Below, piece after piece: positions 10,739 through 19,300 of a DNA stretch of 38,746 bases. Where the stretch lies: positions 1 to 38,746 of the forward strand of contig NZ_JADKPZ010000018.1 in assembly GCF_016106035.1 (NCBI RefSeq), read 5' to 3'. The translations under genes were made by a program, and so were the position numbers. Numbering within the stretch: position 1 is the stretch's first letter; every line of letters starts with the position of its first letter. The stretch comes from Arcobacter vandammei. GTDB lineage: Bacteria; Campylobacterota; Campylobacteria; Campylobacterales; Arcobacteraceae. The notes beneath the pieces are model-generated. The model was not told where the DNA came from and did no database searches. It saw only the letters and a program-made list of their open reading frames with translations.

Positions 10739-10756
10739 TATTGACTAGAGTCAATA
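10739..10756. promoter_or_regulatory. Perfect palindrome upstream of cytochrome c; candidate Crp/Fnr-type operator
   Basis: TATTGACTAGAGTCAATA has 8-bp arms around AG; written as half-sites it is TTGAC-N4-GTCAA, the layout of Crp/Fnr-family sites. If TAGAAT at 10777-10782 is the -10 box, the start near 10789 places the palindrome centre at about -41.5, the class II activator position. It begins three bases after the mdh stop and is followed by CTTCTTTTTCT, so a terminator of mdh is the main alternative. Confidence 0.45.
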
Positions 10757-10810
10757 CTTCTTTTTCTCCTTTATATTAGAATAACTCAATTTATTTCAAA
10801 AGGAGAAATT

Positions 10811-11089
10811 ATGAAAAAAATCGTTTTAGCAACAACTATTCTTACAGCCTGTTTTGCCTTTGCAAATCCTTATGCAAAATGTGCAACTTGTCACGGTGCA
10901 AATGGAGAAAGAGTAGCTTTAGGTAAATCTAAAATTATTAAAGATATGACAAAAGAAGATTTTGTAGCTTCTTTAAAAGGTTATCAAGCTGGAACTTATG
11001 GTGGAGCTCAAAAAGCATTAATGGTTGGTCAAGTAAAAGGGATGGATGAAGCAACTATGAATGCTATTGCGGATTTAATTATTAAATAA
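10811..11089 (+). CDS. Small periplasmic mono-haem cytochrome c (c553 type)
   Basis: A 92-residue precursor with a typical signal peptide (cleavage after AFA, residue 18) and one haem-binding site CATCH (C24, C27, H28). The remainder, including GQVKGMDEATMNAIADLI with a likely methionine axial ligand, matches class I cytochromes of the c553 kind. These carry electrons in the periplasm between the bc1 complex or dehydrogenases and terminal oxidases or peroxidases. The ribosome binding site AAAAGGAGAAATT is strong, suggesting high expression. It is a single-gene unit with a palindromic putative operator upstream and a bidirectional terminator downstream. The electron partner cannot be decided here; the TsdA and di-haem peroxidase of this window are possible ones. 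Confidence 0.9.
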   Translation: MKKIVLATTILTACFAFANPYAKCATCHGANGERVALGKSKIIKDMTKEDFVASLKGYQAGTYGGAQKALMVGQVKGMDEATMNAIADLIIK

Positions 11090-11098
11090 TTTTTCATA

Positions 11099-11124
11099 AA
11101 AAGTAGCCAAATTTGGCTACTTTT
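11099..11124. terminator. Bidirectional terminator between cytochrome c and the 169-residue gene
   Basis: AAAAGTAGCCAAA (11099-11111) followed directly by TTTGGCTACTTTT (11112-11124) is a perfect 26-base palindrome with A-runs and T-runs at its ends. It lies between two converging genes and can terminate both. Confidence 0.85.
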
Positions 11125-11131
11125 GTAAATA

Positions 11132-11641
11132 TTATGCTATATTTGAAGACAAAAAGTCTATTTTTTTAAGATTTTTTGAACCTTTTTTATTAAACTCACT
11201 CTCTATTTTTGCCCTATTTTTACAAATATATTCTAAAACTAATGGTTCTTGTTTTTGTATTAAATTTAAAATAGCCAATTTCATAGATGTATAAAACTCA
11301 TCTTCTTTATAGATATTCTCAGCAATTTTCTCAACTACAATTCTTTCATCATTTTCAAAATAACTATTTTCTAATAAAATCAATACAATCTTTGCAACTT
11401 TATAATTTGTAATATGTCTTAGAAATTTGTAAAATTTAATTGATAAATCAAGTAAATATTCACTATTTCCTATCTCTTCAATTTTTGTTATTTTATTTGT
11501 TTTAAGAAATTCTATTAAATCATCATCACTAAAAGCATAGTCTAATAAATCAAGAATTTTCCTTTTATCTTGCTTTTTCCATTTATAATATGTAGGTGCT
11601 GAAAATTCAAAAAGTTCAGTTATTATTTTTTCTTTTGTCAA
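11132..11641 (-). CDS. Uncharacterised protein with helix-turn-helix-like N-terminus
   Basis: A 169-residue, lysine- and glutamate-rich, apparently all-helical soluble protein without signal peptide or membrane segment. Residues 5-22 (KIITELFEFSAPTYYKWK) resemble the helix-turn-helix of small phage-like or transposase-like regulators, where the YYKWK helix reads DNA. The rest shows no family I recognise. The start is TTG with a good AAGGA site upstream; it lies 20 bases after modD, so the two are probably one transcript. A regulatory function is only a guess from the N-terminal resemblance. Confidence 0.7.
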   Translation of the reverse strand: MTKEKIITELFEFSAPTYYKWKKQDKRKILDLLDYAFSDDDLIEFLKTNKITKIEEIGNSEYLLDLSIKFYKFLRHITNYKVAKIVLILLENSYFENDERIVVEKIAENIYKEDEFYTSMKLAILNLIQKQEPLVLEYICKNRAKIESEFNKKGSKNLKKIDFLSSNIA

Positions 11642-11661
11642 TGTAAATCCTTAAATTATTT

Positions 11662-12507
11662 TTATATTATACTCAATTTGCTTCCTAAATCAGCCATTCC
11701 TTGAATATAAATAGAGCTTGTAACAACACTATCTACTCCTGTTTTTGCGTACTCTTCAATATTTTTTAAATTTATTCCACCACTTGCAATAATCTTTCTA
11801 TCTTTAAAATATTGATTTCTATACTCAATAATTTTTTTAATCTCATCAAAAGGTACTTTATCAAGTTGAAGCACATCTGCATTTGATTTTAAAAGATTTA
11901 CTGCATCTTCATAGTTGTTTGACTCAACTATAATCTTCTTTTCAGGCATCAAATTTTTAAACTCATCAATTTTTGAATAAAACTCAAAATCATCTTTATA
12001 CACCTTTCTATGATGTGGGAAAAACAAAATTGTTTCACTAAGATTTAATCTATGAACTTTTGCACCACCATCTAAAATAGCTTTGATACAGAATTTTTTT
12101 GCAAAAGGATAAGTTTTTCTTGTAGTTAATACTTGGCAATTTGGATTTATTTTTTGTGCAAGTTCAACCATTTTATTTGAATAAGTAGCTATTTTTGAAG
12201 CATACTCTAAAAGTAGCATTATAGTTCTATAAATTTTGTGAATTTTGTTGTAATCTCCACTAAAAGATATTAAAATCTCACCTTTTTTTAATTTTTCTTT
12301 ATCTTTTGCACAAAAAATAACTTCACAATCATTAAGCAAAACTAACCTTTTTGCCAATGATACACAAGAAACAACAATATCATCTCTTGTAAAAATCTCA
12401 AAATGTGCTTTTTTGTCATCAATATTTTGTAAAGATGTTGTTAAATCTAAATATGGAATATCATCTTTTAAAAATTCCATTAATTCAAAATCACTAAAAT
12501 CTACCAT
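11662..12507 (-). CDS. modD: ModD-like pyrophosphorylase (nicotinate phosphoribosyltransferase-related)
   Basis: A 281-residue member of the quinolinate phosphoribosyltransferase (NadC) superfamily. The opening DDIPYLDLTT (15-24) is typical of ModD, a NadC relative found next to molybdate uptake genes in other bacteria, with unknown substrate. Catalytic-type residues of the family are present: TTRKT (127-131), GGAKVHRLNLSE with H151 and R152, LQLDK, and ASGGI. No molybdate transport gene is in the window, so context does not support the usual link. NadC itself cannot be strictly excluded, but the N-terminal motif favours ModD. A TATAAT 23 bases upstream and GGAG before the ATG indicate an own promoter after the kinase gene. 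Confidence 0.8.
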   Translation of the reverse strand: MVDFSDFELMEFLKDDIPYLDLTTSLQNIDDKKAHFEIFTRDDIVVSCVSLAKRLVLLNDCEVIFCAKDKEKLKKGEILISFSGDYNKIHKIYRTIMLLLEYASKIATYSNKMVELAQKINPNCQVLTTRKTYPFAKKFCIKAILDGGAKVHRLNLSETILFFPHHRKVYKDDFEFYSKIDEFKNLMPEKKIIVESNNYEDAVNLLKSNADVLQLDKVPFDEIKKIIEYRNQYFKDRKIIASGGINLKNIEEYAKTGVDSVVTSSIYIQGMADLGSKLSII

Positions 12508-12529
12508 AAAAGCTCCATTATTTTACAGC

Positions 12530-12535
12530 ATTATA
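12530..12535 (-). promoter_or_regulatory. -10 box of the modD promoter
   Basis: TATAAT on the minus strand, in the 46-base gap between the histidine kinase stop and the modD ATG. Start expected near 12523, leaving a 16-base leader with a GGAG ribosome binding site. It overlaps nothing coding and suggests modD is not solely read through from the tsdA operon. Confidence 0.5.
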
Positions 12536-12553
12536 TACTTAAGTAAATAATGT

Positions 12554-13702
12554 TTAGCTAAAGATATAAGTAAAACTAGTTCCGTGATTTTTTTCATCAA
12601 CACTTGAAACTACTTCTATTTCCACACTATTTTTATCACAAATATTTTTTACAATACTAAGTCCTATTCCAAACCCACCTGTAATTTTATCACCTCTATA
12701 ATATCTCTCAAAAATAGTGCTTGTATCACTAATTCCTACTCCTTCATCTTTGAAAATTAGTTTTATGTTATTATCACTTTTTTGTAGGCTAATATAGATA
12801 TTTGAGTCATTTTTTGAGTATTTTATGGCATTTGAAAGATTATTATCAACCAGCCTATAAGCCTCTATTTCATTAAAATAAATCTCTATATTACTTTCAA
12901 TATTTTTATGAAAAATAATATTTTTAGATATTGCTAAATCATTGAAAAATTCCACTCTTTTTTCTAAAAATAGTGAAAAATCTATATGGTTTTTTAGCTC
13001 TTTTACTTCATGTTGTTGCATATAGTACTCTAAATCTTCATATATTATTGTCATATTTTTTAGTGCTGATTTTACTCTTAAAATATTTTTATCATTTCGT
13101 AATTTTAGTGATAACATATCTGTATTTATTCTTGCAACTCCAATAGGAGTTTTAAGCTCATGCATAGCATCTTTTAAAAATTCATCAAGATAAGTATTTA
13201 ATTTTTTATATGGTTCAATGCTTTGTTTTATAACAAAAAATGAGAGTAAAAAGATAAAAACTATCACAACTAAAAGCAGAATCAAAGCATTGTAAATAAC
13301 TTCACTATAATCAATATTTTTACAAACAATTAAAGATGAAGCATCTAAAATATTTTGGCTTAGATACTCTTTATAGCAAAATTTACCGCTAAAACTTCTA
13401 TAATCTTCATCAAAAAACTCTAGTGAAATATTTGAGTGGAAAATCTCTTTTTTGTTTTTATCAAAAATGCTAGAAAAGAAAATATTTGACCTAGGATAGT
13501 AAAAAATATCATTGTTTTGTTTCTCAAAATTCTCTATACTTAAAATAACTTGATTTGAATAGTTTTGTAAGTCCAATTTATCTTTAATATTTTGATTTTT
13601 TATTGTTGCATCTATATAAAAATATATTGGAATAAAGGCAATTAAAAGGCTAATACAAACTTGTATTACAATATATTTTAACTCACTTTTACCGTTTATC
13701 AA
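12554..13702 (-). CDS. Membrane sensor histidine kinase of the tsdA operon
   Basis: A 382-residue kinase with two membrane helices (about 10-29 and 138-157) flanking a periplasmic segment of roughly 108 residues. There is no evident HAMP domain. The dimerisation/phosphoacceptor box DAMHELKTPIG holds H181; the ATPase part shows NNLSNAIKYSKND (N box), DEGVGIS (G1) and GGFGIGLSIV (G2), so it should be active. The periplasmic part contains two cysteines (C109 and C127) and no recognised ligand domain. Its start overlaps the response regulator by 14 bases, so the two are translationally coupled. As last gene of tsdA-Cache-RR-HK, it probably responds to sulfur oxyanions or a related redox cue; that is inference from context. 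Confidence 0.88.
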   Translation of the reverse strand: MINGKSELKYIVIQVCISLLIAFIPIYFYIDATIKNQNIKDKLDLQNYSNQVILSIENFEKQNNDIFYYPRSNIFFSSIFDKNKKEIFHSNISLEFFDEDYRSFSGKFCYKEYLSQNILDASSLIVCKNIDYSEVIYNALILLLVVIVFIFLLSFFVIKQSIEPYKKLNTYLDEFLKDAMHELKTPIGVARINTDMLSLKLRNDKNILRVKSALKNMTIIYEDLEYYMQQHEVKELKNHIDFSLFLEKRVEFFNDLAISKNIIFHKNIESNIEIYFNEIEAYRLVDNNLSNAIKYSKNDSNIYISLQKSDNNIKLIFKDEGVGISDTSTIFERYYRGDKITGGFGIGLSIVKNICDKNSVEIEVVSSVDEKNHGTSFTYIFS

Positions 13703-14351
13703 TTTTGTACCCTAAAAATCTCTTAGTTTTTATAAAATCTTTACTCGTTTTTTCTCTAGCTCTTTTTATACACATTCTAATATCTGCATATGATATATCT
13801 TTGTTTTCCCAAACATTTTCGTGTAAGCTCTCAATAGATACAAAAAAACCACGATTTTGCACTAAAAAAGCTATAAGTTCAAGCTCTTTTTGTGATAAAT
13901 CAATAAGTATATCATCTTTATAAAGTGCCATTTTCTTTATACTATATTTAAAACCAAATTCAAGCTCAATGGAATCATCACTTGCTTTGAAATGATTTTT
14001 TATAAGCTGTTCCATTCTAAATTTTAGCTCAATCATATCAAAAGGTTTTCTTATATAATCATTACAACCTAATTCATAGCCACGACTTAAATCTTTTATA
14101 TCTGTAAGTGAAGTTAAAATAATTATTGGAGTATCTATACTTGCTTCTCTTACATATTTCACAAGAGAAAAACCATCCATTTTTGGAACTCTAATATCTA
14201 GTAAAAGCAAATCATATTTTTTATCAAAAATAGCATTTAAGGCATCTTCGCCATTATCAAAATCATCAACTACAAAATCAAGCTCTTCTAAAAACTCTTT
14301 TATAGAGATTTTATACAAATAATCATCTTCAAGAAGCAAAACTTTTATCAT
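13689..14351 (-). CDS. OmpR/PhoB-type response regulator of the tsdA operon
   Basis: A 220-residue two-domain regulator. The receiver has the acidic pair E8-D9-D10, phosphoacceptor D52 (LLLDIRVPKMDG), T80 and K102, all the switch residues. The C-terminal winged helix (about 125-220) has the OmpR-family features LSQKELELIAFLVQNRG and the ending FIKTKRFLGYKI. It starts on an ATGA overlap with the Cache gene (4 bases) and overlaps the kinase gene by 14. A direct repeat upstream of tsdA is a candidate binding site. Probable phosphorylation partner is the adjacent kinase. Confidence 0.92.
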   Translation of the reverse strand: MIKVLLLEDDYLYKISIKEFLEELDFVVDDFDNGEDALNAIFDKKYDLLLLDIRVPKMDGFSLVKYVREASIDTPIIILTSLTDIKDLSRGYELGCNDYIRKPFDMIELKFRMEQLIKNHFKASDDSIELEFGFKYSIKKMALYKDDILIDLSQKELELIAFLVQNRGFFVSIESLHENVWENKDISYADIRMCIKRAREKTSKDFIKTKRFLGYKIDKR

Positions 14352-15289
14352 CTTATTATTATCTCTTTTTTTTGAATATCTTTTAAATCTTTTTTCTCTT
14401 GTTTTATATTTATCTGACCAAAATAGTCATAATTTGGTAAATATTTAAAATTATTTATATTTTTATCAAAACTTATAACTAAAACTCCAACACTAGAATT
14501 TTCAAAACTTCCCAAAGGAATTTGAGTAATTATTGTATCTTTTGTTTCATAGTAGAATTTGTTATTTTTCAAATATTGTGGGTTTTTGCTCAAAGTTTCA
14601 AAAAAAGTATTATTTAAACTATTTTGTAAAACAACAAAGTTCTCTAAAACTTTATTGTTTTTATGATAACTTGCAATATCTAAATATTTTGCTTCAAGTA
14701 AAACTAGAGAGTTTATTCCAAAAGCTTTAAGTCTTTCAACCAAAGGATTAAAACCTACAATAACTTCAATAGAGCCTATAAAATGGTTATTTCTATCAAA
14801 AATTGGGGCAATAGCCTTTATATTAAATCTTTTTCCAAGTTCACTTGAGACATAAGGCTCTTTCGTCTTTTTAACCTTTACAAGTCCTTCTCTAAAGCTT
14901 TCTAGTTTTAGCCCAAAATCTTTATCTTCCCAACTTCTTGTAAAAACTTCTAAATCTTTTGTGTGAATTTGTATATCAATATTTTGTTTTGTATAAGTTT
15001 TTATAATCTCAATTAGTTTCATAAGCTCTTTTTTTAACTCTATATTTCTGTTTTTACTTAAATTTTCTATAATATCTTGATTTTTAGAGAACATTAAAGC
15101 TAAAGACAAAGCTTGATTTTTTTGATTTTCTAACTCATTTTGTGCAATTTGAACTTGATTTGAAACCAAAATATCTAAAGTTTTTTGATTTAAAATATTG
15201 TTGTATTTGTATAAAAAATAGAACAAAGTAGCCATAAAGAGGATAAATAAAAGAAAAGTTTTTTTATATGATTTAAAAAGAAGTATCAT
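14348..15289 (-). CDS. Membrane-anchored periplasmic Cache sensor protein without signalling domain
   Basis: A 313-residue protein with a single N-terminal membrane helix (about 9-27), followed only by an extracytoplasmic domain. A coiled stretch leads to a double Cache-type sensor resembling the dCACHE_3 group: FTRSW, FREGLVKVKKTKEPYVS, and RFNIKAIAPIFDRNNHFIGSIEVIVGF. There is no second membrane helix, HAMP, kinase, GGDEF or methyl-accepting part, and the sequence does not look truncated: it ends just before the regulator with an ATGA overlap. It therefore cannot signal across the membrane alone and probably hands its ligand state to the neighbouring kinase. It begins 15 bases after tsdA. 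Confidence 0.82.
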   Translation of the reverse strand: MILLFKSYKKTFLLFILFMATLFYFLYKYNNILNQKTLDILVSNQVQIAQNELENQKNQALSLALMFSKNQDIIENLSKNRNIELKKELMKLIEIIKTYTKQNIDIQIHTKDLEVFTRSWEDKDFGLKLESFREGLVKVKKTKEPYVSSELGKRFNIKAIAPIFDRNNHFIGSIEVIVGFNPLVERLKAFGINSLVLLEAKYLDIASYHKNNKVLENFVVLQNSLNNTFFETLSKNPQYLKNNKFYYETKDTIITQIPLGSFENSSVGVLVISFDKNINNFKYLPNYDYFGQINIKQEKKDLKDIQKKEIIIR

Positions 15290-15304
15290 AAAGATACTCC
15301 TTTT

Positions 15305-16303
15305 TTATTTATTTGTTTTAATAAATTGTCCAAATGGTCCAGTTCTTCTTTCAATTGAATCTTTTCCTTCAATATATGTATCAGGTGCTTTTACTTTTGC
15401 ATCTGGGAAATCTTTTTCTCTATTATCTTTTTCAGGTCTATCGTGCTCATCTAAGTTCATATAAACTGCCACATTATAAGCCTCTTCATCTGTTAATATA
15501 GGATTTTCGTGAGTTGCTCCTAAAGGCATATTTGCTTTTATAAAGTCCATAGCTTTTAAAGTTCTGTACATTCCAGCACCTTTATTGTAGCTATCAGGTC
15601 CCCAAAGTGGTGGGAACATATAACCATTTGCTACACCTTCATTTTTAACACCCTCACCATTTGCTCCATGACATGATGCACATTGTGCTTCATACACAGC
15701 TTTTCCTTTTACAGGATCTGCTTTTGTTGTTTGAATCATTTTTCTATTTACTTCAGCTAGACTCGTACCCTCAACTTTTGCACCAAGAGGCACTCCTTGA
15801 CTTAACCAGTACATATAAGCTTCAAAAGCTTTCATCTCTTTACTATCAAGAGGAAGTGCTTTTCCATTCATACTTCTTTGCATACAACCATTTATTCTAT
15901 CAGCTAGTGAACCAATAACATTTTCTCTAGGACGATATTGTGGGAAATTACCATAAATTCCTACAAAAGGTGCTGAATATGCTTTTGTTCCAGCTTCCAA
16001 GTGACAACTTTGACATGATAGGTTATTTCCTGCATATCTCATTTTCTCATCTTCAACTTCAGGACCAATATGTTTATAAGTATGAACAACTAGCTCTTTT
16101 CCATATCTGATTAAATCCCCAAATTGGTTGTTTGGAATAGTGCTTTCATCTGGAATTTTATATTCAAGTTTAGCACCTTCATATTTGTAACCAATGTTGT
16201 TTCTTTCACCTATAAGTTTTTTTTCAAACTTTACAACCTCATCTGCAAATAATGAAGAAAACGAAACTGTACCTAAAAGTGCAACTGTTAAAATCTTTTT
16301 CAT
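15305..16303 (-). CDS. tsdA: Di-haem thiosulfate dehydrogenase/tetrathionate reductase TsdA
   Basis: TsdA interconverts thiosulfate and tetrathionate in the periplasm; the Campylobacter jejuni enzyme works in both directions, including tetrathionate respiration. The 332-residue precursor has a signal peptide (cleavage after LFA, residue 20), haem site 1 CQSCH (C97-H101) and haem site 2 CASCH (C208-H212). The diagnostic stretch SLADRINGCMQRSMNGK contains C140, the cysteine that ligates the active-site haem in this family. M259 (ANMPLG) is a likely ligand of haem 2. A strong AGGAGG precedes the ATG. It leads the operon with the Cache protein, response regulator and kinase. Confidence 0.9.
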   Translation of the reverse strand: MKKILTVALLGTVSFSSLFADEVVKFEKKLIGERNNIGYKYEGAKLEYKIPDESTIPNNQFGDLIRYGKELVVHTYKHIGPEVEDEKMRYAGNNLSCQSCHLEAGTKAYSAPFVGIYGNFPQYRPRENVIGSLADRINGCMQRSMNGKALPLDSKEMKAFEAYMYWLSQGVPLGAKVEGTSLAEVNRKMIQTTKADPVKGKAVYEAQCASCHGANGEGVKNEGVANGYMFPPLWGPDSYNKGAGMYRTLKAMDFIKANMPLGATHENPILTDEEAYNVAVYMNLDEHDRPEKDNREKDFPDAKVKAPDTYIEGKDSIERRTGPFGQFIKTNK

Positions 16304-16353
16304 AAATAATTCCTCCTAACTATCTATATTTAATAGCACTATATAGAATATAT

Positions 16354-16369
16354 GTAACTTTAAAGTAAC
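16354..16369 (-). promoter_or_regulatory. Direct repeat upstream of tsdA; candidate response-regulator site
   Basis: On the minus strand GTTACTTTAAAGTTAC contains GTTAC twice with an 11-base period, the one-helical-turn spacing typical of OmpR-type regulator sites. It is also a near-perfect inverted repeat around TTTAAA. It lies 51-66 bases before the tsdA ATG; AT-rich -10-like sequence (TATATAGT) follows. Assignment to the operon's own regulator is inference. Confidence 0.35.
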
Positions 16370-16375
16370 AAACTA

Positions 16376-19300
16376 TTAATCTATTAGTGTTAAAACTATT
16401 TTGCAAAGTGGATGTTTCAAAGTTTTACTATTTTCTCTATCTTCCCATAAAACAACATACTCAACAATACAAGATTTAACGACAAAGCCCTTACTTAATT
16501 TTTCTTTAATAAGCTCATCAAATCTATTTGAAAAAGCTGCTACAATTTTACTATCTTTTGTTAAAATAAAATTATCATATTTTCCTTCTTCTATAGTTAA
16601 ATTTTCTCCTGCAACTATATCTTTACTCCCATATTTTTTGCTATCAACTCCTAGTTTTATATCAGATAGTGACATAATATGAGTAAATATTTTTTCATCT
16701 TTTAAATACTCTTTTTCATCAAAAAAATAGTTTATATACTCTTTTTTATTCTCTATATCTTTGCCTTGTCTTAAGATAGACAATTCACTTTTTGCCCTTG
16801 TCATTCCCACATAATAGACTCTTTTTTCATCATCATCTTTTGGATTTTTATCAACTATTACATAGACTTTATCAAACTCTAAACCTTTTGATTTATGAAT
16901 AGTTGAAACCAAAATACTCTTTTTATAGTTATCAAAATCTTCTAACTTAATCTCTTCAATATAACTTATCCACTGTGAAACAAAATAGTCATCACTTTGA
17001 GTTAAAAACCTATCAACTATTTTATATAGTAGTTCAATATTTGTTGAAGTTTTATATCTATTTTCAATAATTTGCAAGGCTTTTTCAAAAAATATCTCTT
17101 TATAGCTATTTTCATTTTTTATAAATTCATTTAAAATTTTATTAAACTCGGCTAACTCTACAATATTTTTTAACTCAAACTTCTCTCTATCTATTAAAAA
17201 TTTAGCATCAACTCCATTTTGATGCAGTTTTGAATAAATATCCATTACCTCTTCATTTGTTTTTGCTAATATTGCAATATTTTCTTGTTTTTCATCATTT
17301 TTAATTAACTCAATTAAAGGGTTTATATAGTTTGGTGAAATATAAGAATAGACATTTACAACACCTAAATTTGGACTATTTGAATATAATCTATTTGTTT
17401 TAAATCTTGTAGTAACTTTTTCTATAAACTCATTTGAGTACTCAACTATATTTTTTTTACTTCTAAAATTACAAAGAAGTTCAAACTGCTTAAATGACTC
17501 TTTATCGTTTTCATTTATTGAAAACTCCTCTTTAAATCTATTTATATAATCTATATTTGCTCCATTAAAGCCAATAATACATTGGTCATCATCACCAACT
17601 GCAATAATTTTTGTATCACCCTCATTTGCATTATAAATAGCTTTTACAAATAAAAAACTCTCTTCATTTATATCTTGATACTCATCTAAAATTAATACTG
17701 CAATATGTGGTAGATTTAACTCTTTTTCATTAATCTGTCTTGTTGCTTCAACTATTGCATTTTGTAGGACTTCATTGCTATTTTTATTTGCAACTCTTGC
17801 AATTAATTTTAAAGCATAGGAGTGAAAAGTTTGAATCTCTACATCATAAGATAATGCTCCAATTAAATCATTTAATCTTGATTTAAACTCATTTTTTGCA
17901 CTTTTTGAGAATGTTAGCATCATAAACTGCTCTGGTTTTATATCTTCAGTTAGTAATAAAGATGCAATTTTATGAACCAAAACTTTTGTTTTTCCACTTC
18001 CAGGACCTGCCAATATCATAATAGCTTTTGTTTTTGTATCTTCAATTATCTGTTTTTGTTCAATTGACATTTTTTTGAAAATCTTATTGTATCTTGTTTC
18101 AGTAATTGGTTTTGAGATTCTCTCTTTTATTAATTTATATTTATCTTTAAAACTTTGATATGAAATTGTAAAATAATCTTTCAAAAACTCTTTTGCTTTT
18201 TGTCCATCATTTTTTAATTTTTTTGCATACTCTCCAATAATATGGATTGATTCTACTTTTGTTTGATAGTGTTGTTCAAGTCTTTGTTTATACTCACTTT
18301 GTGTATATTTTCTTTTTGCAAGAAACTTCTCTTCTTTATGAATTATCATTGGTGAATAGTTTATAAATCTTCCTTTTAGAAGCTCTATTACTTTTAAATG
18401 GTGCATATATAGTAGTGCTTTATCAATATCATCTAATTTAAACTCTTGATTAAAACTATCAAATAGTTTTTTTAAAGAGAATGTAATCTCTTTACTACTT
18501 TTATCATCTAGTTCTTTTATTAACTCATATAAAATCTTCCTAGAAATAAGCTGTCTTTTTTCTATTTTCTCTTTCAAAAAATCTAAACTCTCAATTTTAT
18601 AGTACCAAATATCTTGCTCTCTATTTACTCTTGAAAAAATAAAATTTACTCTATCACTCCAAGATTTTATAATCTGCTTTATTGTTTCTGATTCGTTTTT
18701 ATCTGATATTTTTAGGAAATTTATCTCTTCATTTAAATCTCTTATTCTTATTTTTTGTACATTTAAAAGTTTTAAATACTCAAATAAAGCTAGTTCCATT
18801 TTAGAAGTTTTCTCAAATATTGCTAAACTACTATTTCTTATTTCAAGGCTTAAATCTTTATTATCTCCTAATAATTCAAACTGTTTTAGCTGATTAATTG
18901 CTAAAGATATTTCAGATTTTTTATACCCTAAAAGATGTGCTATCTCATCTACTTGAATAGCTTCTGGTTTTCCTCTTCCAATAATTGTTTGTAAAACCAA
19001 AACTAATCTTTGCTTTTCATCTTCGCTTAAATCAGAGTTTTCTAGTTTTTTATGTAGTTTTTCCATACTTTTAGAGGCTATTGAATCTGCAAAAAAGCTA
19101 GTTTTATTTCTTTTTCTATTTATATAACCTTCTCTTTCAAGCTCTAAAAGTGCTGTTTTTATTTTAGTTGAATAGTCAAAACTACTATCTTCAACATCCC
19201 AACCAGCCTCTTTTGCAATTTCAAAAGCTGTTTTACTTATAACATCAGATTTACAATTTTTCAATACTTTAAAAATAGAGTTAATCTCACTTGCTGTTAA

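Noticed and set aside
11662-12507. Calling the gene nadC
   Set aside because: The N-terminal DDIPYLDLTT is typical of ModD, and no nadA/nadB neighbours are present; kept only as an alternative.
15305-16303. Generic di-haem cytochrome c annotation
   Set aside because: The RINGCMQRSMNG segment with its cysteine haem ligand is specific to TsdA.
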